A stretch of 64,000 nucleotides of DNA from GCA-2697345 sp045565015 (GTDB taxonomy: Bacteria; Pseudomonadota; Alphaproteobacteria; Rhodobacterales; Rhodobacteraceae), in assembly GCA_045565015.1 (NCBI GenBank), contig JBJLGD010000036.1, positions 38,094-102,093 of the forward strand, in the 5' to 3' direction. Both the position numbers and the translations under genes were made by a program. Shown in pieces: positions 1-9,797 of this stretch (its first letter is position 1; the number at the start of each line of letters is the position of its first letter). The notes under the pieces were generated by a model. That model was given only the letters and a program-made list of their open reading frames with translations. It ran no database searches and was not told the DNA's origin.

Positions 1-51
1 ATCGAGTCCTTCTGGAACACCACTAATTTTTGAAAAAGTATTTTTAATCAT
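1..51 (-). CDS. mfd: Probable Mfd (transcription-repair coupling factor), first 17 codons only
   Basis: The minus strand opens with ATG at 51 and stays open to the window edge, giving 17 residues that contain ISGVPEGLD. From memory, Rhodobacterales Mfd proteins start with a similar stretch (GGAPEGFD). An AGGTG ribosome binding site sits six bases upstream of the ATG, which supports a real start. Mfd is the ATPase that removes stalled RNA polymerase and recruits UvrA. The gene would be divergent from hemB. The identification rests on a very short stretch and could be wrong. Confidence 0.45.
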   Translation of the reverse strand, partial: MIKNTFSKISGVPEGLD

Positions 52-176
52 TGAATTCACCTAAGGCATTAATGGCCTGTGTCAACATCACTTCTTTAAT
101 TTTCTTTAAAACTACTTTAAAATGAAGATAATCTAAATATTCAATAAATATTATAAAAATTAAGTACATATAGAAA

Positions 177-1175
177 ATGATCACAGCTGATAACACAAAA
201 AAGTTCACGAGATTTCGTCGTTTACGCCAAAACGCGAATATAAGAGACTTAATCCAAGAAACTACGATATCGGTTAAAGATTTAATTTGGCCAATATTTA
301 TAATAGAAGGAGATAATATAGCTGTTGATATAAACTTAATGCCAGGTATTCAAAGATTAACGATAGATAAAGCGATTGAAGCCGCAAAATACGCTAGTAA
401 TCTTGGAATTACTGCTATTTGTTTGTTCCCATGTATTGAACGTGAATTTAAATCAGAAACATGCGCAGAGGCTTGGAATCCAAATAATTTAATAAACCGT
501 ACCATACGTGCTATAAAGTCTGCAGTTCCGGAACTTTTGATTATGACAGATGTAGCGTTAGATCCCTATAATATCCACGGGCATGACGGATTAGTCAGAG
601 ACCATAAGATATTGAATGATGAATCTGTTGATGTGTTAGTAAAAATGGCTGTGGCACAAGCTAAAAGCGGAGCTGATATTATTGGTCCTTCAGACATGAT
701 GGATAATAGAATTAGTTATATTAGGAGTGAACTGGAATATCTCAAATTTCACGATGTAATTATATTAAGTTATTCTGCAAAGTATGCTTCATCTTTTTAT
801 GGGCCATTTCGGGATGCTGTAGGAGCAACTAGTCTCCTCAAGGGAGATAAAAGAACATATCAAGCTGACCCCGCCAACTCAGACGAAGCTCTAAGATTAG
901 TAGAAAGAGATCTTAATGGAGGTGCAGATATGGTTATGATTAAGCCAGGCATGCCCTATCTTGATATTTGTAGAAGGGTGAAAGAGACATTCGGTGTTCC
1001 AACTTTCGCATACCAAGTGTCAGGAGAATACGGGATGATCATGGCTGCATCAAATGCTAAGATAATAGATAAGGATAGTGCTATATTAGAAAGTCTTTTG
1101 TCTTTCAAAAGAGCTGGCTGCGACGGTGTTCTCACATATTTTGCTACCGATTTAGCCAAACTTTTAAAAAAATAA
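177..1175 (+). CDS. hemB: Delta-aminolevulinic acid dehydratase (porphobilinogen synthase)
   Basis: Condenses two 5-aminolevulinate molecules to porphobilinogen, the second common step of haem and cobalamin synthesis, in the cytoplasm. The 332-residue length is normal for the family. Visible signatures are the RRLR segment near residue 14, the metal-site region TDVALDPY (about 124-131), the SAKYAS segment with Lys202, and MIKPGMP with the Schiff-base Lys256. The DVALDPY form, with Ala and Asp where zinc enzymes carry Cys, points to the magnesium-dependent type usual in alphaproteobacteria. No clear Shine-Dalgarno precedes the ATG. The next gene follows after 72 bases on the same strand. Confidence 0.96.
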   Translation: MITADNTKKFTRFRRLRQNANIRDLIQETTISVKDLIWPIFIIEGDNIAVDINLMPGIQRLTIDKAIEAAKYASNLGITAICLFPCIEREFKSETCAEAWNPNNLINRTIRAIKSAVPELLIMTDVALDPYNIHGHDGLVRDHKILNDESVDVLVKMAVAQAKSGADIIGPSDMMDNRISYIRSELEYLKFHDVIILSYSAKYASSFYGPFRDAVGATSLLKGDKRTYQADPANSDEALRLVERDLNGGADMVMIKPGMPYLDICRRVKETFGVPTFAYQVSGEYGMIMAASNAKIIDKDSAILESLLSFKRAGCDGVLTYFATDLAKLLKK

Positions 1176-1247
1176 ATACAATTGACCAAAAATACAAAAT
1201 AATTAACGCAATATAAATTCACCAACAAATTTAGATTATTTATAAAT

Positions 1248-1814
1248 ATGAAAAAAATTAAGACTATTAACAAAAGACAATTATTCCTAACTTTATGCTT
1301 AGTAATAGGTCTCGGTAGTTGTTCAGTTAATCAGAGGGAACTGGATAAAAACGCTATAGATGTTGAATTTGATAGAGCGTTAAACCTTTTACACGAACAA
1401 TGGCCAGAATCCCAAAAACTAACAAATGATGCCTCTGCAATATTACTAATACCACGAATAACTAAGGCTAGTTTGGGGTTTGGAGCAGCATACGGAACCG
1501 GTAAATTAAAATCAAAACAGGGAAACAATGATTACTATAATTTTATAGCAGGTAGCTGGGGATTAAACGCTGGGTTTAAGCAGTACTCACATATTCTTTT
1601 TTTTATGACAAACGAGAGTCTAGAAAAATTTAAGGTGTCTAATGGTTATAATCTTAGTGCCGATTTTACTTATGCAGTTCAACGAGATGCTTATACTGTT
1701 GGATTTGACTTCAAATCGATAACAAAACCAATTATAGCAGTTGTATATGGACAAAATGGATTAATGGGAGGATTCAATTTTGAAGGTATGAAATACAGTA
1801 AGATAAAACCTTAA
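1248..1814 (+). CDS. SYLF/Ysc84 (DUF500) domain lipoprotein
   Basis: A 188-residue protein with a lipoprotein signal: basic start, hydrophobic stretch at residues 11-22 and a lipobox ending at Cys25 (LGSC). The remainder looks like a SYLF (Ysc84-like) domain. The segment SAILLIPRITKASLGFGAAYG and the glycine-rich beta pattern to the C-terminus match the family layout, in which eukaryotic members bind phosphoinositides. The bacterial role is not settled. It is probably anchored in the outer or inner membrane facing the periplasm. Its stop overlaps by four bases the stop of the convergent dehydrogenase gene. The family call is moderately sure; the function is unknown. Confidence 0.72.
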   Translation: MKKIKTINKRQLFLTLCLVIGLGSCSVNQRELDKNAIDVEFDRALNLLHEQWPESQKLTNDASAILLIPRITKASLGFGAAYGTGKLKSKQGNNDYYNFIAGSWGLNAGFKQYSHILFFMTNESLEKFKVSNGYNLSADFTYAVQRDAYTVGFDFKSITKPIIAVVYGQNGLMGGFNFEGMKYSKIKP

Positions 1815-2692
1815 TTTTTTTTATCAAACGCTCGTAATCTAGCTATAAGAGACGAGGTATCCCATCTACCACCACCTAAGCCCTGAACTTCCTTGTAAAA
1901 TTGATCAACCAAAGCTGTAACCGGTAGATTCGCCCCATTTTCTTCGGCAGTACTCAAGCATATTCCAAGATCTTTTCTCATCCAATCAACAGCAAAACCA
2001 TGATCGAAATGACCCTCAGTCATAGACTCAAATCTATTTTCCATTTGCCAACTTCCTGCAGCACCAGCCGATATAACATCCACTACTTCTTTACAGTTAA
2101 GACCAGCCTTTTCAGCAAAATTTAAACCCTCAGATAAACCCTGAACCAATCCAGCTATACAAATTTGGTTAACCATTTTAGTTAGCTGGCCAGCACCAGA
2201 TTTTCCCATTAATTTACAAACTTTAGAGTAACAACAAATTATACCCGCAACTTTATTATAATCGCTTAGAGTTCCTCCACACATTATGCCCAGTTGCCCA
2301 TTTATTGCGCCGGCCTGTCCACCTGAAACAGGTGCATCAACATATCCTATATTCTTAGTAGCGGCATAGTCATGAAGTTCTCGTGTGACTTTGTCAGAGA
2401 CAGTCGTATGATCTATGAAAATTGAACCACTTTTCATTCCTTCAAAGGCTCCCTCTTGACCCAAGCAAACTTCTCTCAAATCATTATCATTGCCTACGCA
2501 AGCCATCACGAAATCTGCGTTATTCGAGGCAGCACAAGGTGTTAATGCTATCTCTCCATTATGCTTATCCATCCAAAGATCAGCTTTTCCTTTACTTCTA
2601 TTAAAAACTGTAACTGAGTGTCCAGCCTCAGAAAGATGCCCTGCCATTGGGAATCCCATAACCCCTAAACCTAGAAAACTAACCTTGGCCAT
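1811..2692 (-). CDS. NAD(P)-dependent beta-hydroxyacid dehydrogenase (3-hydroxyisobutyrate dehydrogenase / tartronate semialdehyde reductase family)
   Basis: A 293-residue two-domain oxidoreductase. The N-terminus carries the Rossmann motif GLGVMG (8-13). HTTVS (95-99) and the substrate-binding PVSGG (121-125) follow, and GAGQLTKMVNQ gives the catalytic Lys172. These are the hallmarks of the 3-hydroxyisobutyrate / 2-hydroxy-3-oxopropionate reductase family, and the exact substrate (valine catabolism or glyoxylate metabolism) cannot be read from sequence. A good AGGAG site precedes the ATG. The gene is divergent from the penicillin-acylase gene, with 78 bases between them. It could be MmsB or GlxR-like; no neighbour decides it. 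Confidence 0.9.
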   Translation of the reverse strand: MAKVSFLGLGVMGFPMAGHLSEAGHSVTVFNRSKGKADLWMDKHNGEIALTPCAASNNADFVMACVGNDNDLREVCLGQEGAFEGMKSGSIFIDHTTVSDKVTRELHDYAATKNIGYVDAPVSGGQAGAINGQLGIMCGGTLSDYNKVAGIICCYSKVCKLMGKSGAGQLTKMVNQICIAGLVQGLSEGLNFAEKAGLNCKEVVDVISAGAAGSWQMENRFESMTEGHFDHGFAVDWMRKDLGICLSTAEENGANLPVTALVDQFYKEVQGLGGGRWDTSSLIARLRAFDKKN

Positions 2693-2770
2693 AATAAATC
2701 TCCTTGAATATTTGAATTTATCCGCACATCAATGTATCGAACTTATACTTTGGTCTAATGGTGGGTAGTT

Positions 2771-5231
2771 ATGTTGTCAATTTTTAGATGGTCACTCCGT
2801 ATTGCTATAACAATAATTCTATTATTTACGATAATAATTTTTTCAAGTTATTTTCTCGTTATACGTTCAATCCCTGATTATAATGCTAATTATGAATTGA
2901 AGGGCTTACGAGAAGAATTACTTATCATAAGAGATTCCTCTAACGTTCCCCATATAATTGGTGACAATGATAACGACGCGTTCTTTGGATTAGGATTCGT
3001 TCATGCGCAAGACAGATTATGGCAAATGGCTTTATTACGCCGGGCATCACAAGGGAAACTGAGCGAAATGTTTGGTAAAGATACTCTTGATTCTGATATT
3101 TTGTTAAGAGAATTAGGAATTTATTTAAATGCAAAAAAATCATTAGAAATTCAGGACTCTGATACTATTTCTGCTCTTGTTGCATACTCTAATGGCGTTA
3201 ATGAATGGATAAATACAATTAATAATAAAGCTATGGGTAGAGGTGCTCCTGAATTTTTTCTTTTTTTAAAAAACTTAGATCCTTGGCGACCAGAGGATAG
3301 TTTAGCAATTATTAACTTGATGGCTTTTAGATTAACCAGTTCATATCAAGAAGAATTGATCCGAGCTCTCGTAGCAAAAAAGCTTACTTCGTCAGAATAT
3401 AATTCTCTTTTTAATATAAAATCAGCGCTGCAGAAGCCTTTAAATAGTACGACGAACCAACCTGATGTAATTAACAACAGCTATCAAAATATAGTAGAAA
3501 ATGATGCTCTAGTGTTTAAGGAGTTACAAAACAAATCACTAAAAGGAGCATCAAATGTTTTTGCAGCATCTTCGGAGCGCGCAGCTTTGAAATACCCCAT
3601 ACTAGCAAATGATCCACATTTAAAATTAAGTTCTCCCGCTATTTGGTATCTTGCTAGGCTCAACCTTGAAAGTGGCGCGGTAATAGGCGCTACTATCCCC
3701 GGTATTCCAACTATTTTGAGTGGAAGATCGAAAAAACACAGCATGGGGTATAAGTTCCGCTTATGTTGATGATCAAGATTTATATTTTGAAAAACTAAAC
3801 CCCTCTAATAAAAATCAATATAAAAGTGAAAAAGGTTTTGTTAATTTTGAAGTACGAAACGAGGAAGTAAAGATTAAAAATTCACCCCCGCAAGAATTAA
3901 TAATTCGTAAATCTCAAAATGGTCCAATATTAACTGGTAAACATATTAATCTTAAATCTATTACACCCGAAGGCCACGTTGTGGCTATGAATTGGACAGC
4001 TCTATCAGAAAAAAATACTACTTTACAGTCTGCTATAAGAATCATGAAATCAACTTCATTAATGGAAATTATATCGTCTGGTGTTGGGCATTTTGCTCCA
4101 GCTCAAAATTTATTGGCTATCGATAAACAGGGTATAGCATTAAAAACGATAGGAAAAATCCCCAAGAGGAACGCGAATCATGAAACGCGTGCTCAAATAC
4201 CGTCAAAAGGTTGGAAAATTGAGAATAGGTGGATTGATTTTGTACCCTATCAATCAAATCCAGAAATTAGATCTCCAAAGAACGGGATAATCTATAATAC
4301 TAACAATCGACTAGTTAGTAAGCCGTTTCCAGACCATGTAAGTTATGATTATGGCGACACACAGAGACACTTTAGATTAAAAAAATTACTGAATAATCGA
4401 TCTATTCATACTATTGGTAGTTTTATTGAATACCAGCAAGACATAGTCAGCCCTACAGCTCAAACTATACTCCCAATCGTAGCTAGTACTCTATGGACGA
4501 AACTGTCGACACAAAACGGAAATGACTTTTCCATTATAGAAGAAACAGCTTTACGTCTACTTTTAGAATGGAATGGCGAAATGTCTAAATATTACCCAGA
4601 GCCATTAATCTACACTGCTTGGATGCGTAATTTACAGAGAGATATCATAAAGGATGAGTTAAAGGAGTTAACTAATTATTTTAATAAATTTGATCCTGAT
4701 TTTATCAAACGCGTTTTTTTATCAAGTAAAAAAAGCCATATTTGGTGTGATATAATTTTTACGGAAAGTTTAGAGAATTGCGGAAAAATAGCTGAAATTT
4801 CTTTTAGAAATACTATCAAGGAGCTATCAGTAATTCACGGCAAAAGGCCCGAAGTGTGGCAGTGGGGAAGTGTTCATCAAGCGATGCACAAACACTCGGC
4901 TTTAGGCAATGTCCCAATACTCGATATTATTTTTAATATAAAACATCCTGTTAGTGGTGGTGAACACACTTTACAACGTGCAGGATTTAGTAACGTGGGT
5001 AGTAATCCTTTTGAAAACACTCAAGGCGCCGGATATCGTGGCATTTATGATTTAGCTAACCCAGACGACTCACTTTATATAATCGCTACAGGTCAATCTG
5101 GTAATCCGTTATCAAAATACTATGATAACTTAAATATACGATGGAACAGAGGCGAATATATTCCAATGACCTTGGATATTAATGAGGTAAAATCCGGATC
5201 AATAGGAAAAAGTATATTAAAACCAAAGTAA
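2771..5231 (+). CDS. Penicillin acylase family hydrolase, with an apparent +1 frameshift at 3731-3736
   Basis: An Ntn-hydrolase that splits an amide bond; relatives act on beta-lactams or acyl-homoserine lactones. The first frame (2771-3769) has an N-terminal membrane segment (about 8-30), the alpha-subunit segment FVHAQDRLWQM (77-87), and GASN with the nucleophile Ser261 at the expected autoproteolytic site. It continues to ILSGRSK and then leaves the family pattern. The family sequence resumes in the next frame as NTAWGISSAYVDDQDLY and runs to 5231. Removing one A from the run of six at 3731-3736 restores a single 819-residue protein, the usual length. Either the sequence has an extra base or the gene is inactivated. 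The physiological substrate is unknown. Confidence 0.85.
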
Positions 5232-5239
5232 TCTTATGA

Positions 5240-6527
5240 TTAAAACCTCTTAAGGTATTTCTGTTTATGTTGAGATGTCCAATCAACTTTCAAACATAAT
5301 TCATCGTGATCAAACGTTTCCTCAAGGACATTAACATTTTTATAAAGCCATAACCGCTTGTCCCAAGAACCTGGAGAAATTTTTAACCACTCTATTGTCT
5401 TACCATTATTTAAAGCTTTGGAAATTCCATTTACTAATTTTTCGAATCCCTCTCCGTTTATTGCCGAAACTAAAAAAATATTTTTTCGACGCTTAATAAC
5501 ATTTAGCAAGCGCAATTTCTCTGAAGAATTTAATAAGTCTGCTTTATTCCAAACTTCTATAATATTTTTATCTTTGGGTACTCCAATAGTCTCTAAAGTT
5601 TCATTAACATTAGTGAACTGATTACAAGTTTCTTTATGAGAGATATCTCTTACATGGAGAATCAGATCAGAACTTAAAACCTCTTCCAGCGTCGCGCTAA
5701 ACGCAGCAATTAACTCAGTAGGTAAATCAGAAATAAAACCAACGGTATCACTTAATAAGGTTTGAATATGATCAGGCGTCACAAAGGAGCGCACTGTTGG
5801 ATCTAAAGTTGCAAAAAGCATATCTTTTGCAAAAACATTTGCACCAGTCAGATAATTAAAGATAGTTGATTTTCCAGAGTTTGTATATCCAACGAGAGAT
5901 ATTATCTTTCGTGTTTTTCTTTCCTTAGAAGACCGATGCAATCTTCTAGTTTTAACAATTTTTTCCAAATTTTTTTTTATCTTAAAAATAGCACTATCTA
6001 TTGCTCGTCGATCAGATTCAATCTGTGTCTCGCCTGGTCCTCCCACAAAACCTAAGCCACCCCTTTGTCGTTCTAAATGAGTCCATGCACGAACTAATCG
6101 GGTTCTCTGATAAGTTAAAGCGGCCAACTCTACCTGCAATACTCCTTCTCTTGTTTTTGCCCTATCAGAGAAAATTTCTATTATTAATGCAGTCTTATCA
6201 AGAACCTTTAAACTCCACGCCTTCTCAAGATTTCTTTGTTGAACAGGAGTTAGGACACCGTCAATCAAAATTAACTTTATCTCTTCTATTAATATTTTTT
6301 TACGAATTTCATCTATTTTACCAGAGCCGAAGAGTGCGCCAGGATTTATCTTCCCTACAGCTTCAATTGAAGCACCCTTTAGTTTTATAGATGGTAAAGC
6401 CCTCGCTAATGACTTCATCTCTTCTAAAACGATTTCAGGATTTCTTTCAGCCGTTTTCCTTTTAAATTTTAAGCAAATTACCCAAGCGGATTGCTCTTCA
6501 AAGAGTTTTTTCCGAGTTATTACTCAT
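5240..6527 (-). CDS. hflX: GTPase HflX, with an apparent frameshift near its start
   Basis: Ribosome-associated GTPase that splits stalled or heat-damaged ribosomes. The uninterrupted frame from ATG 6418 holds the HflX signature GGLGFVGGPGETQ, the G1 loop GYTNSGKST, DTVGF (G3) and NKAD (G4). Coding similarity clearly continues upstream of 6418 (KTAERNPEIVLEE matches the family's N-terminal pattern), but that frame has no ATG, GTG or TTG start. An ATG at 6527, overlapping the end of hfq, reads MSNNSEK and joins this frame if one T is removed from the forward-strand run of six at 6506-6511. The result is 428 residues, normal for the family. If the sequence is right, translation from 6418 would give a 392-residue form lacking the N-terminal segment. 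Confidence 0.9.
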
Positions 6528-6753
6528 CTCCATTATACAAATTTATATCCTGAGAGGGCATAATGGTAGAAATTGCATGCTTATATACAAGTTGAGACTG
6601 CCCTTCTCTTCTCAAGAGCACACAAAAGCTATCAAACCATGTAATTATGCCTTGTAACTTTACGCCATTTATCAAAAACACTGTAATTGGTATTTTTGTT
6701 TTTCGAACATGATTTAGAAATGTATCTTGTAAGTTCTGTTTATCAGAAGCCAT
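6520..6753 (-). CDS. hfq: RNA chaperone Hfq
   Basis: A 77-residue Sm-like protein that forms a hexamer and pairs small RNAs with mRNAs. The Sm1 motif (FLINGVKLQGIITWFD, about 27-42) and the Sm2 motif (YKHAISTI, about 57-64) are both present. The short C-terminal tail is typical of alphaproteobacteria. It sits directly upstream of hflX, as in many proteobacteria, and the hflX start appears to overlap its last codons. It follows trkH across a gap of about 100 bases. Confidence 0.96.
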   Translation of the reverse strand: MASDKQNLQDTFLNHVRKTKIPITVFLINGVKLQGIITWFDSFCVLLRREGQSQLVYKHAISTIMPSQDINLYNGDE

Positions 6754-6859
6754 AATTCGACTTTCTATTGTTAAATTAGATTTTGTCTATACTACATGTA
6801 TAGAATACTCTTACTCAAACATACCACCCTGAAAATAATAAAAGTTAAAAAAATTAATC

Positions 6860-8350
6860 TTAATTCGAATTCAAATTAGGAAGAAAAATGGCAATAATAG
6901 CTAGGATTTCAAAACGTCCTACTAACATACCAATCAACAAACACCCTTTTATCGGAAGGCTTAACTCTTGGTATCTAAAGTTTTCTATTGCGGCAAATGC
7001 TAAGTTGCCATTCGTAGACAGTGCTGATGCGGTTAAAACTACTGAGCTCTCCACTGAAACACCAAAAAAACTGAGAAATAAAACCATGCTTGCACCTATT
7101 AATACAAATAGCATAAAAAAGATCCATGCAATGAAAGCACCTTCTTTTCTAATATCTCTTCCAGTACCACCAAAGCCAGTCACAGACCTTGGATGGGATA
7201 ATTTATTAAGTTCATTAGCGCCGTGTTTATATAAGGTATAAACTCTCAATAACTTTATCCCTCCAGCTGTAGTAGCAACTCCACCTCCAATTAAGGATAA
7301 TCCTGCTAGGACAGAAACTGGAATAATCAAAAACTGTTCATAAATTGGTTTAAGCATAAACCCCGTCGTTGTGATAAAAGAAAATAATGAAAATAATCTT
7401 ACCCACATTTTATAAAAAAACTCATTCAAAGTAATACTATTATTGATACCCACAAAGTTAAAACCATCTATCAAGGTGAAGAGTACGAACGTAATGGAAA
7501 CTAAAATAACGCCAACTCTGAATTCTCGTTCCGATTTTAACCTCTTAAAGACCGATGAGTTTTTAAGAGTCGAAAAAGTGTGAGAGAGACTTATAGTTAA
7601 AAATATCATTATTATCAGTTGACTGAGAATACCGACCTCTAAAAATTTTCCTGTATTGTTTGGTAATATACCGCTAGTTGAAATTGTGGAAAAAGCTAAA
7701 CATAACGAAGTAAACGCTCTATTCCCAGTAAAGATCATTAAAATGAAGATTACTCCAGTAATAAGGAAATATACTGGAAAAAGCTTTCGACTGTACTTTA
7801 ATAATCTTTCTTCAGAGTTTTTTGTCCTTATAATTCTAGTAGCAAAATTAGACTCCGAATTAGAACGAAAAATTTCAAACCCTACGAGATTCATCGGCTC
7901 TAGAATAGCAAAGGCTATTACCAAAAAAATAAATCCTCCCAACCAACCGACTAGAGCCCGCCAGAGATGTATCGGTTCAGCAATAAGACTAGAGGAGTCA
8001 AAAATTGTAGCGCCAGTAGTTGTTAAACAGGCAAACATCTCAAAATATAAATCTAAAAAGTTTGAACCACCGAGTGCCTCATTTAATGGAACTGTTAGTA
8101 AAATGGGTAGTAGGATATAAAAACCTAAAATTGTATACAGTGCTCCTCTAGGGCTTGATCTGTCTCTAGGCCTTTTTATAGCAATACCAAGAAAAGTTGT
8201 TAAAATGAAGAAAAGAAGAGAGCTATAAAAAAAAGGTTGAGCTATCCTATGTAGCCCTAAATAAAGGGCGTGAATAGCTGGAACCATCATGGCTAAAGAA
8301 AAAATAGCCATCAAGATAATTAGAAAGGGTATTTTATTATTATTTTTCAA
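6860..8350 (-). CDS. trkH: Trk-type potassium uptake protein, membrane subunit TrkH
   Basis: A 496-residue integral membrane protein with about ten hydrophobic segments and repeated P-loop-like elements typical of TrkH/KtrB transporters, including the TTTGATIFD and ITTTGFM pore segments. Together with TrkA it imports K+ across the inner membrane. The start codon is TTG, eight bases after the trkA stop and without a visible Shine-Dalgarno, so translational coupling to trkA is likely. Gene order trkA-trkH-hfq-hflX is common in Rhodobacterales. Confidence 0.93.
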   Translation of the reverse strand: MKNNNKIPFLIILMAIFSLAMMVPAIHALYLGLHRIAQPFFYSSLLFFILTTFLGIAIKRPRDRSSPRGALYTILGFYILLPILLTVPLNEALGGSNFLDLYFEMFACLTTTGATIFDSSSLIAEPIHLWRALVGWLGGFIFLVIAFAILEPMNLVGFEIFRSNSESNFATRIIRTKNSEERLLKYSRKLFPVYFLITGVIFILMIFTGNRAFTSLCLAFSTISTSGILPNNTGKFLEVGILSQLIIMIFLTISLSHTFSTLKNSSVFKRLKSEREFRVGVILVSITFVLFTLIDGFNFVGINNSITLNEFFYKMWVRLFSLFSFITTTGFMLKPIYEQFLIIPVSVLAGLSLIGGGVATTAGGIKLLRVYTLYKHGANELNKLSHPRSVTGFGGTGRDIRKEGAFIAWIFFMLFVLIGASMVLFLSFFGVSVESSVVLTASALSTNGNLAFAAIENFRYQELSLPIKGCLLIGMLVGRFEILAIIAIFLPNLNSN

Positions 8351-8358
8351 ATTGATGA

Positions 8359-9735
8359 CTAAAATAAATCTATAGAAACTTGTAAAAGTTTCTCTAACTC
8401 TGGAATATCCTTAGATATCGCGAATATTACCACTACATCTCCATTAGAGATCTTAGTTCTGCCATTAGGTTTTATATACTCATCACCTCTCTTTATCGCA
8501 CCAATTATAGTACCCTCGGGAAGTCCTAGTTCTTTTATGTCTGTACCAGACATTGGAGAAGTTGACAAAACTTGGGCTTCTATAACTTCAGCCTCTGCAT
8601 CTCCAATCGAATAAACTTGACTAACTCTGCCATGACGGACATGTCTTAGTATCGAACTAACAGTGGTTGCCCGTGGATTTAAATGGGCATCAATTTCTAG
8701 TGGTGTCATGAGTGGAATCAACGTTGGGTCATTAATAAGTGAGATTGCTATTGCACAACCAGCTGTTTTTCCCCTTACCGCTGACAATAAATTTGTTTTA
8801 TCATCATCTGTGACCGATAAAATTGCATCAGCAGTACTGATATTTGCTTCAGCCAGTAAATCATAATCCAAACCATCACCATGAAGAACTATGGTCCGCT
8901 CAAGTTTTCCAGCAGCAAATTCAGCAATTTCTCTATCTTTCTCTATTATTTTTATTCTAAATTTATCTGACCTTTTCTCTAAAGATTTTGCCACCGAAAG
9001 ACCAACTGTTCCACCACCTATAATTACGATCCTTTCTTGCTTTTGGCTTTTTTTTCCAAATATTTCCATAGTTCTAGAGACATCGTCCGAGTTAACGATT
9101 AGATAGATTTGGTCTCCTCCAAACATTTGATCATTTGATGTGGGAATAAAAAGTTTGCCATTCCTCCTTATAGCTACGACTAAAGCTCTTAAAGTGGCAA
9201 ATAAATCAGTTAGCTGTTTTAAGGGGGTATCAATAACTGGGCAATCTGATCCTATTTCAATACCAATAATTTGAACCAAACCCTTTAAAAAGGTCTCCGT
9301 GTCGAAAGCCGCAGGGGCGGCTAATCTTTGTAGCGCAGCCTCAGCCACTTCCTGTTCTGGACTTATAACAACATCTATTGGTAAGTGATCTTCTCTGTAA
9401 AGGTCTGAATAAATCGCATTAAGATATGATTGGCTCCTTAATCTTGCAATTTTCCTTGATACGGAAAAGACAGAATGTGCAACTTGACAAATTACCATAT
9501 TAACTTCGTCTGAATTTGTGGCAGCGATAATCATATCTGCATCCCTAGCTCCAGCTCGCTCCAAAACATCTGGATAACTAGCTGAACCTAATACGCCTTG
9601 CACATCTATACTCTCAGTAGCTCGTCTTATTAGATCTGAATTATTATCAACGATCGTAACATTATTATTTTCACTAGACAAATGCCTAGCTATTTGCCAT
9701 CCAACCTGCCCAGCTCCACAAACAATAATTTTCAT
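8359..9735 (-). CDS. trkA: Trk potassium transporter regulatory subunit TrkA
   Basis: A 458-residue cytoplasmic regulator built from two tandem RCK modules. The first Rossmann motif is VCGAGQVGW at residues 4-12, and the second, IIGGGTVGLS, begins the second half after about residue 230. Each module is followed by a TrkA-C domain. It binds NAD(H)/ATP and gates TrkH. An AGGGT ribosome binding site lies just before the ATG. It is followed within eight bases by trkH and lies downstream of ntrX, an arrangement typical of alphaproteobacteria. Confidence 0.95.
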   Translation of the reverse strand: MKIIVCGAGQVGWQIARHLSSENNNVTIVDNNSDLIRRATESIDVQGVLGSASYPDVLERAGARDADMIIAATNSDEVNMVICQVAHSVFSVSRKIARLRSQSYLNAIYSDLYREDHLPIDVVISPEQEVAEAALQRLAAPAAFDTETFLKGLVQIIGIEIGSDCPVIDTPLKQLTDLFATLRALVVAIRRNGKLFIPTSNDQMFGGDQIYLIVNSDDVSRTMEIFGKKSQKQERIVIIGGGTVGLSVAKSLEKRSDKFRIKIIEKDREIAEFAAGKLERTIVLHGDGLDYDLLAEANISTADAILSVTDDDKTNLLSAVRGKTAGCAIAISLINDPTLIPLMTPLEIDAHLNPRATTVSSILRHVRHGRVSQVYSIGDAEAEVIEAQVLSTSPMSGTDIKELGLPEGTIIGAIKRGDEYIKPNGRTKISNGDVVVIFAISKDIPELEKLLQVSIDLF

Positions 9736-9797
9736 AATTAAACCCTATTAAACACTAAATTATTTATTAATTTTTAGCGTAGTAATGACCAAGACAT

